In this document: positions 57,000-64,000 of the stretch, piece by piece
Position numbering within the stretch: the stretch's first letter is position 1
Layout of the letters: every line of letters begins with the position of its first letter
Assembly (NCBI GenBank): GCA_006176705.1
Contig: QRFJ01000387.1
Coordinates: 310,001-374,000, forward strand
Length of the DNA stretch: 64,000 bases
Direction: 5' to 3'
Source: Cocos nucifera
Taxonomy: Eukaryota > Streptophyta > Magnoliopsida > Arecales > Arecaceae
Notes under the pieces: generated by a model
Database searches by the model: none
The model's input: only the letters and a program-made list of their open reading frames with translations
What the model was told of the DNA's origin: nothing
Translations under genes and position numbers: made by a program

Positions 57000-57167
57000 G
57001 GTTAAGCTTGGATGGTCTGTTACATCATGGACAACTACTTGCGGCCATATTATGGTTAAAGATGCAAGGGAACTTGCAATGTAGGTTAAGCTTGGATGGT
57101 CTGCTTTATCGTAGACAACCTCTTGCAGTCACCTCATGGTTAAAGATGCAGAGGAACTTACAATGCC
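57000..57167. repeat. Two-unit tandem duplication, 84 bp
   Basis: Units 57000-57083 and 57084-57167 both start GGTTAAGCTTGGATGGTCTG and both contain ATGGTTAAAGATGCA. Several substitutions separate them. Non-coding or in the CACTA interior. Confidence 0.8.
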
Positions 57168-57469
57168 TTATTTTTCAATGGCAGATTTGAGCCTTCTTCA
57201 TATTTTCATGTACTGAGATTATCAGGTACTATTGGATGAGAATCAGACAATGCCTAAATCAGAGGACCAACAAACCAAGACATTATCATGTACTGCTGGA
57301 TGAGAATCATTTTTCTGCTGATATATTATAGATGTTAACTAATAATTTTTGTTACACGTGAATTAAATTTTGGTTGTCTTGTTATGTTTTGATAGATATT
57401 TTGTTTGAACCAATTTTTAGGTTATCTACTTGCTTTGATTTTTATTTTTATTTTTAAAGATTATACATC

Positions 57470-58091
57470 ATATTTTCTAGAGGTTGGAGCCCTTCTAGCA
57501 AGGATAGAGCTCTCGAGAAGAGAGCGATCATACGGCCAGCTCTCATGGTTCCGCACATCTCACATCAAGTGGTAAACTTTAAGACTTTAAATATTCTCAT
57601 TTATGTTATTTTGTCCTTTGCTAACTAATATAACATCTTTATATTAGATATTTATGCTCATGTACAAATAACAGGGGGTCAATAGTGACCCCACAATTAC
57701 ATGCAGTAGCAACTAGCTCTCAGATATAGAGTCATGATTGAGGACCTGCTTGGCTCACGCCACCTCCGACTCGACCAGAGGATAGATAGCTTTTTCACGT
57801 TTAGAGCCACTCATAAGTACTACAACTTCAATTAATATATTTAGAATTTAGCCATTTTAGAGTTAATATTTATTTTTTTAAATCAATTTTGCAGCACGTT
57901 TAAAAATATGGAGTATCTCGTGTGGTTACCAGTACCATCCAACACTTGATGCCAGGGCCAGTGAATGAGTTTTTCAGCTGGCCCTCTGGAGCTTGTGATG
58001 TAGCCTGGAAGATATTTTTGATAAGTCAAAACTAGTTTAATTTTTAAATTTTTAATATATTTATATTTTAATTATATATTAATACATGCTT
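57470..58091 (+). other. Possible CACTA internal coding remnant (left of D2)
   Basis: GC-richer stretches at 57480-57560, 57700-57820 and 57905-58010, separated by AT-rich intron-like DNA, read as short Arg/Leu-rich segments. They are placed where a CACTA ORF would be. I cannot match them to a transposase motif with confidence. Confidence 0.3.
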
Positions 58092-58096
58092 GCTTC
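58092..58096. repeat. Target-site duplication of D2, left (GCTTC)
   Basis: GCTTC before 58097 and again at 61459-61463, a perfect 5-bp TSD. Confidence 0.85.
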
Positions 58097-59001
58097 TGTT
58101 AGGATTTGACACATTGAATTCGATCCATAATAAGAGGAGAATCAGTATCAGCAATCAATCAGATTGGATGGGATATCGGATTGAGTTGGCTCGAGCTAGA
58201 ATCGAGTCGGCTCGAACCGCAGTCGAGCCGGTCCTCTTAGGTAGATAGAAAATAGGTGTTCAGGTAAGATGCAGTCGAGCCAGCTTGATCTCTGATAGAG
58301 CTGATTCGATGAAGGCGAACAGAACAAGATGGGGTTATCTGTTTGGACTCGAATTATGATTAATCTAAAGAGTTTATGGGAGTTACGCATGGACCATAAA
58401 ATCTAGTGGCTGCAGAGGGCTGCAGTCATGATCAAAAGGTTGAAAAATATTCTAAGACTTCATCAAGATTATGTTTACTCATATTAGGAGAAAGAGCCCT
58501 ATTAGGACTCCTATCAACTGCTGAAAAGAAGATTCTCATCCTATTTAAATGACTAAAGTGCTGTGGAGCAAGTGTGTGGTGCATGTGGCATGAGAGGCAC
58601 ATAGAGAGGCTCAAGCAGCCACCAAAAAGAGCTTGATAGAATGATGAATACATGCAGCCCACGAAAGAGAAGTAATAGATGCATAGCATTCGGCATTGAG
58701 GCCGTGAGGGCAGAGCATCTTGTAGCTTCTATGGGTCTTCTTGAGAATTCTGAGAGAGCTTTTGTGAGGATAGCTTCTAGTTGAAAGAAATTTATATACA
58801 ATGAGTTGAGAGTGGGTGTTGTCCTATTGTACTTATTTTTCTCTTTTATAGTGGAGCTTTGCATATCCTATGGAGATGAGCCTTTAGGCTAATCCACGTA
58901 CTTGATTGTTTTCTTATTTTATTTTTTTTCTTTCTACCTACTACAATAATTTGGTACTAAATCCTCAACAAGTGGTATTATAGGAGTTGATATCACTAAC
59001 A
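58097..59001 (+). repeat. 5' LTR of D2
   Basis: 905 bp, TGTTAGGATTTG to CACTAACA. TATTTAAA box at about 58543. It lacks the extra 27 bp seen in the D1 LTRs. Confidence 0.88.
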
Positions 59002-59018
59002 AATTGATATCAGAGCCA
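59002..59018 (+). promoter_or_regulatory. Primer-binding site of D2
   Basis: AATTGATATCAGAGCC; the TGATATCAGAGC word differs by one base from the initiator-Met-tRNA site. Confidence 0.7.
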
Positions 59019-59067
59019 GTCAATATCGGAGCGTAGATTGCACCAGTGGTGTTAAAGATTGAAAAAT

Positions 59068-59812
59068 ATGGAGAAGACAAGCACAATCAAGGTAGAGATC
59101 AACAGGTTTGATGGGAAGGATATTTTTTCTTATGACAAGCAAGGGTAAAGGATGTCCTCATCCAAGAGGGTTTGATCGATGCTCTCTTGTATGAAGAGAT
59201 GCCAGCCACCATGGAAGTGAAGGATTAGAAGCGGATCAAGATGTAGGTGGTGAGCACGATCTGCTTGTACCCAGCGAATGATGTTGTGATCCATGTACTT
59301 GATGAGACTTTTTCGACAGCACTGTGATTGAAGCTCGAGGAGTTGTATATGGCAAAGTTACTCACCAACACACTATTCCTTTGGAGGTAGTTCTACTAGT
59401 TGTGGATGGATGGATGTCAAAGCATGCAGAAGCATCTATCCAACTTTCAGAAGATTCTCACCGACCTTCTTAGCTTTGGTGAAAAAGTTGAGGAGAAGAT
59501 CAGGGCATTGATCTTGCTAGCATTGCTTTTTTCTTCGTATGAGTTCTTGGTGACTGCTTTTCTTGTAGGCAAAAGCACCATCAAGATGGACAAAGTCACT
59601 GCAGTGATTCTCTAAAGCAAGATTCTCAGGAGGGAGAACCCAGTTTTGAGCTCAAATGGCGGCAGCTTAGCTTTGGCGATTTTTGGAGGAGCAGGAGGCA
59701 ATAGACGAAGCGGCAAAGAATCACGAGGAGGATGATTCAGATCCAAGATAAGGGATCATAGCAAGATCAAATACTATCGGTGCGATGAGTTGGGGCATCG
59801 AGTCAAGTATTG
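59068..59812 (+). pseudogene. D2 gag with zinc-knuckle remnant
   Basis: The ATG at 59068 opens MEKTSTIKVEINRFDGKDIF. Frame breaks follow near 59130 (the LWQAR motif is disturbed). The segment 59400-59615 has MWMDGCQSMQKHLSNFQKIL, LTDLLSFGEKVEEKI and KSTIKMDKVTAVIL, closely matching D1 gag. The knuckle near 59770-59812 reads YYRCDELGHRVKYC: the first Cys is Tyr, whereas D1 keeps all four ligands. Gag is the only protein this family could have encoded in full. Confidence 0.8.
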
Positions 59813-60290
59813 CCCATAACTCAAAGATTGGATGAGGGATGCTGTGGTGATGGCCAGTAGCAATACAAAAGGTAGTAATGATGTCCTTCTGATTACTGAT
59901 GAGGTATCTATTTCTTCTTTCCAATGGATTATGGATTTTGCTTGTTTCCATCATGTATGTTATAGAGAGGAGATGTTTGACTTTCTAAAGATCAGTGAGG
60001 GCACTATATTCTTGCCAGATGGATCGAACTATGAGATCAAGGGCAGCAGGATGGTCAGCGTGAAGCTCCATGATGAAATAGTGAAGAAGTTGGGTAAGGT
60101 CTGATACATACCCAACTTTAAGAAGAATCTAATCTCACTGAGTAGACTGGATTCGACTGACTTCAGATGGAAAGTTGATGGAGGAATCCTGAAGGTCATG
60201 TACAACAGTAGGGTGGTGTTGAGAAAAAGAAAGTATGGAGGACATTACCTCATGACAGGGAGCCTAGTGCGAGGTGGAGCTCTAGGTGGA
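59813..60290 (+). pseudogene. D2 protease-like and GAG-pre-integrase stub
   Basis: The segment 59832-60104 has WIMDFACFHHVCYREEMFDF, where the Asp-Ser-Gly of the copia protease reads Asp-Phe-Ala, so it is not a working aspartic protease. LPDGSNYEIKGSRMV follows, then a YIPNFKKNLISLSRLDST motif after a stop (about 60105-60150) and GGHYLMTGSLVRG (about 60238-60275). Similarity to copia pol ends here, as in D1. Confidence 0.72.
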
Positions 60291-60554
60291 GATGGATCGG
60301 GCATGAGATGAGAGACTTGGGAGGACGACATGCGATGTCACAAGATGGGATTTCTATTGCCATAGAAGGCTATCCCGAGAAGGTCTCAGGTTAGGAGGAT
60401 CATATCTATTGACGAAGGTGGGATCGAGCGGCCTGGCTTGACTCTCACATTTGTCCATCCATGATCAGCAGGCGATTGCCCTAGAACATGGGACGAGCAG
60501 ATCCAAAAGCTCTCAAAGATAGGTAGACGTCGAATGTCGAGTCAAGATGGAGAT

Positions 60555-61458
60555 TGTTAGGATTTGACACCTCAAATTCGACCTATAGCAAGAGAAGAAT
60601 CAGTATCAACAAGCAGTCTAGCTGGCTCGCATATGGGATCAAATCAGCTTGGGCTGGAATCGAGCTGGCTCGAACCACAGTTGGGCCGATCCTCTCAGGC
60701 AGACAAAAAGAAGGTGTTTGGGAAAGACGTAGTCGAGCCAGCTTGACCTCTGACATAGCCGGCTCGATGAAGGTAAATAGAATAGGATAGGGTTTTCTGT
60801 TTGGACTCAAATTATGATTAATCCAAGGAGTCTACGGGAGTTATGCATGGACCACAAGATCTAGCAGCTATGGAGGACTGTGGTTATGATGTAAAGGTTG
60901 GAAAATATTCCAAGACTTCATAAAGATTATGTTTGACTCATATTAGGAGAAAGAGTCCTGTTAGAACTTCTGTGAACCGCTGAGAAGAGGATTCTCATCC
61001 TATTTAAAGGACTGAGGTGCTATGGAGCAAGTGTGTGGCATGTGTGGCATGAAAGGTAAATAGAGAGGCTCAGGAAGCTGCCAAGAGGAGCTTAGCAGAG
61101 CACCGAGTACGTGTAGCCCATGAGAGAGAGAAGTAATAGGTGTGTAGCATCTAGCACTGAGGCCCTGAGGGCAAAGCATCTTGTAGCTTCTGTGGGTCTT
61201 CTTGGAAATTCTGAGAGAGCTTTTATAAGGATAGCTTTTAGTTGAGAGAGATTTATATGCAGTAAGTTGAGAGTGGGTGTTCTCCTCTTGTATTTATTTT
61301 TCTTTTTTATAGTAGAGTTTTGCATGCACTGTAGAGATGAGTCTTTAGGTTGATCCACGTACTTGATTATTTTCTTATTTTATTTTTTTTCTACCTACCA
61401 CAATAATCTGGTACTAGATCCTCAACAAGTGGTATCATAGGAGTTGATATCACCAATA
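60555..61458 (+). repeat. 3' LTR of D2
   Basis: 904 bp, TGTTAGGATTTG to CACCAATA (terminal CA decayed to TA), followed by the TSD GCTTC. Confidence 0.88.
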
Positions 61459-61463
61459 GCTTC

Positions 61464-61977
61464 TATCTTGTAGGAGTATTATCGATTTGAGACTCTTCAG
61501 AATAAGAAGGCTAGTCGTCAGACCTTCAAGGAGGTAGCCATAAGGAGGCTCCCAGATGGCATCTACAGTCTTAGGCAGTCTGCCATCCAACACTTCGGTT
61601 TTTAGTTACCATTAGACTAGAGGTCCTTTATGGATCATTGGATGCAGACGAACATATGGCAGGCTCTCTGCGATCAGTGAAGCAGCGATGAGTACTCTGA
61701 TAGGTGATAGAGGATCTAGCAAAATTGGATCATCCAGCAAATTTGATCAGGCATTCGAGCGGCTCGGTCGGTACATATGTTATGGCCGACAAACTAGTAA
61801 AAAATTCATACCAAAACTCTTCACTAGAGATATAAAAACTCTTATATATATTTTAATTAATTTAATTTTATTATTTACTTATTATAGACACAGTAGGTAG
61901 GTCATCCATCAGACCAACTATAGTTGTGTGAGCCACACATCAATCTAGGAGGATTGAAGACTATTTAGATTAGCTTG
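61464..61977 (+). other. Possible CACTA internal coding remnant (right of D2)
   Basis: Continues the CACTA interior after D2. The plus strand shows a short open stretch LQNKKASRQTFKEVAIRRL (about 61490-61550) and WQALCDQ followed by a stop and SSDEYSDR (about 61657-61705). This vaguely resembles the W..L...W.S..Y..RS pattern in CACTA-associated proteins. A GT splice-donor-like site follows near 61891. Weak evidence. Confidence 0.3.
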
Positions 61978-64000
61978 TATTAGATGTGTGCCCTAGAAGC
62001 CAAATTGGTTAAATACTTGTAATACACTTTTAAGGATAATTTTATAATTTTAACTATAAATTAATAAAAGAGTTATTTTGTATCATAGTGTGTATTTAAA
62101 GTGTCTGTGATACATTCTTTGAGTTAATGGTAATGATGATTCATATTTTTAAGAGTTGAAAATTTAAGACATGAATTTTCATAATTAACTCGTAAACTGC
62201 TCCCGACCATAGGATCATCACGAAGATGGTGATTGATCCGGAAGGTTGGTGTATGATCGCTTTCTTAGGATAGATGTATCTTGAGTCTACGATGTGGAGA
62301 CACCAGAGCGAGAGTACAGGTACTCGTTAGAGAAAGAGGGCACTGAGCATGACCACCTCGAGCAGTCATAAGAAAGTCTACATTCTCGTTGATGACTGGC
62401 TCGATGCTGCAGTGGTGTGTCTGGTTCTTTGACTTGAGGTACATCGACAGTTCATCTTGAGGGTGTTATAGTTTGACTATACCATAACTTGGTCTCCTAG
62501 CCATTCAAAACCTTGAGGTGTATGTTGGCTATAGCATGTTCATTGTAGGATTTGAATTGCACTAATAGGAGATCTATCTATCTCGATAGATGAGGAGTAG
62601 CCCTATGATAATCATGAGATTGAGTCCTTAAGCCTATGGCCATAGTAGAGTGAAGATGATAGAAAGAGTTTTTATTAGGGTTTCACATTGAACTCGAATC
62701 GAATGATTAATTCATTTGACGGACATTGGGTTTGACGAGTTCACCTTAATCCTAATCCCATCGGGGCTCAAGATAGAAGAACCCAATCACACAGGTAGCT
62801 GCACTAAGAGGTTCGCTTTCAGTTCTAATGGGTTGCCACCATATACCACTCAGTGTCACTGGTGGATTTTGGGAGCAATTAGAATAATTTTGATGATCGA
62901 TCATTCTAATTGTATGAATCAAAAAAGTACTGATCCATCAAAAGGTATTTCGATGATGTCGATGATGAAGATCATGACATGTCTCATTACCATATGGAAC
63001 TGAATCTAACTAGGTCACACAAACAAGGATTTGGGTCTGGATGTCATCAATTGAGCTAATTCAGTTTGATTGATTTGGATTAGATACATCAGGTTCAAGA
63101 TAATTGTACTAGCAAACGATTGAGCCTGATTTTCTCCTTCTGTAATCTTTTTGATTCATTGCAACTAAGTTAAATTTGATTTAACTCATTCTTGTATTTT
63201 GAATGGGTTTATTTTTATCTGACTGGAATAAGTTCAGGTCAAATTAATTGTAGAAATTAAATCCATTCATAGTGCAAATGGACTAGGGTCAAAAGTTGAC
63301 CTATTTGAGAGAATTGAGGGTCATGTAATCAGAGGCTTCTAGAAAATTTTTTAGAAATTATTTTAATCTAATTTTTGGATATGTGATAGGACATGTGTCA
63401 TACATTGGGTGTACCAAATTTTATGATTTTTGGAGATATCTAGACTAAGTTTTAATAGAGTTTGATTTGGATTAAACTCTTGAGGGAAGAGTCTTAGGTG
63501 CAGTGGACTCTTCCTTATCTACTCATGCTGCCACCTTCTAGATTGATTTTTAGCATCAAAATTAGATGGGATCTAGGGTATTTTGTGGAGATCAAGTTCA
63601 GGAGTTCCAATGGTTGAATAAATGAGAATTTTGGTCAAAGAGGAACTTTAACTTGGCGCTATGCTTTTGTATAAGTATCCTTATGCCAAGGCTCTTCACG
63701 GAAGAAATAATTTTGATACCCAAAGGCTGTCGCCCATTCCATCTTTCATGCCTATCTGATCCTCTCTCTCCCCTTCTTCTAAGTGCTAAAGGTTGGAAAT
63801 AAATCTAAGAAGAAAATTCAATCAAATTTGTGAAGAGTTCAGCATCTATGCGACAGTTTTCGTGAGACGGACATGCTGCTTTCAAAAATTCTTTTGAAGG
63901 ACTTTCAGATCAGATTTAGATCTAATATTTAAAGAAAAAATTTGCAAGGAGAAGATGTTCAGATCCTATCCAAGTGGATATCGGTAGAGGCCAGGAGTGT
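61978..64000 (+). repeat. A-family copia LTR (A3), plus strand, cut by the window end
   Basis: Starts TATTAGATGTGTGCCCTAGA (decayed from TGTTAGAT) and matches the reverse complement of the A1 LTR over its length. At 64000 it has reached the GATATCGGTAGAGGCCAGG block that lies about 240 bp from the LTR end in A1. Orientation is opposite to A1 and A2. Whether it is a 5' LTR, a 3' LTR or a solo LTR cannot be told. A TATA-like GTATAAGTATCC is at about 63668. Confidence 0.88.

Larger units (their letters stand above)
58097..61458 (+). mobile_element. Gag-only copia derivative D2 (TR-GAG type), plus strand, inside the CACTA
   Basis: Complete 3362-bp element with perfect TSD GCTTC: LTR 58097-59001, PBS, gag/CCHC/protease-like stub 59068-60290, a ~260-bp non-coding tail, purine-rich CAAGATGGAGAT, LTR 60555-61458. 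No integrase core, RT or RNase H. It matches D1 in every part, including the point where pol similarity stops and the downstream GATCAGCAG tail. Structurally intact ends show it moved as this short form. Confidence 0.9.
53352..61977 (+). mobile_element. CACTA (En/Spm) element, left end with nested insertions
   Basis: Starts CACTATAAGAAAATAG, a close variant of the CACTACAAGAAAA terminal inverted repeat of plant CACTA elements. Dozens of subterminal words of the TTAGCGATGGC type in both orientations follow (53352-53960, 54920-54990, 55500-55640, 56515-56570), as expected for transposase-binding subterminal repeats. No right terminus (CTTGTAGTG) is in the window. The sequence ends at 61977 where an A-family LTR starts, or continues beyond it. 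The hAT MITE (54995-55453) and D2 (58097-61458) are inserted in it. The right boundary given is the last position before the A3 LTR. Confidence 0.62.

Overview
This is a stretch of plant nuclear DNA made almost entirely of transposable elements. I found no convincing host gene, no tRNA or rRNA gene and no CRISPR array. The content is degenerate Ty1/copia polyproteins, Ty3/gypsy and LINE fragments, a CACTA end and a hAT-type MITE, which points to a repeat-rich pericentromeric or intergenic region of a large plant genome. The LTR families look like those of a monocot, possibly a palm, but that is an impression and the sequence does not prove it.
Layout, left to right. Positions 1-12793 are the 3' part of a Sirevirus-like copia element (env-like ORF remnant, repeated polypurine motifs, 3' LTR). 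A complete 10.4-kb copia element on the minus strand (copy A1, 647-11022, TSD TGAGA, two LTRs of about 2.27 kb) is inserted in it. Positions 12794-18012 hold a second, 5'-truncated and heavily decayed plus-strand copia element (B). Positions 18013-20235 are non-coding with short tandem repeats. LINE 3' fragments lie on the minus strand at 20236-22860 and 23303-23840, and the front of a plus-strand LINE at 26651-28900. Positions 28901-31899 are the 3' end of a minus-strand gypsy element with an antisense additional ORF that has its own TATA box. Positions 31900-38293 are a decayed minus-strand copia element (C) whose 5' LTR is a rearranged fragment.
Positions 38697-51935 are a second copy of family A (A2). 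It lacks its RT/RNase H half and 3' LTR and carries two nested elements: a gag-only copia derivative (D1, 39636-43001) and a coding-poor LARD-like element (E, 43454-47173). Positions 51936-53350 are the back half of a plus-strand LINE ORF2. A CACTA (En/Spm) end begins at 53352. It contains a palindrome of about 1 kb, a hAT-type MITE with a perfect 8-bp TSD (54995-55453), a C-rich repetitive block and faint transposase-like coding. A second gag-only element (D2, 58097-61458, perfect TSD GCTTC) is inserted in it. Positions 61978-64000 are a plus-strand LTR of family A, cut by the window end.
The elements do not work together as a pathway; they record successive insertions. The most notable item is family D: two independent copies share one architecture, LTR / gag + CCHC + protease-like remnant / LTR, with no integrase core, RT or RNase H. 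That makes them non-autonomous TR-GAG-type elements that would depend on another copia element for replication.
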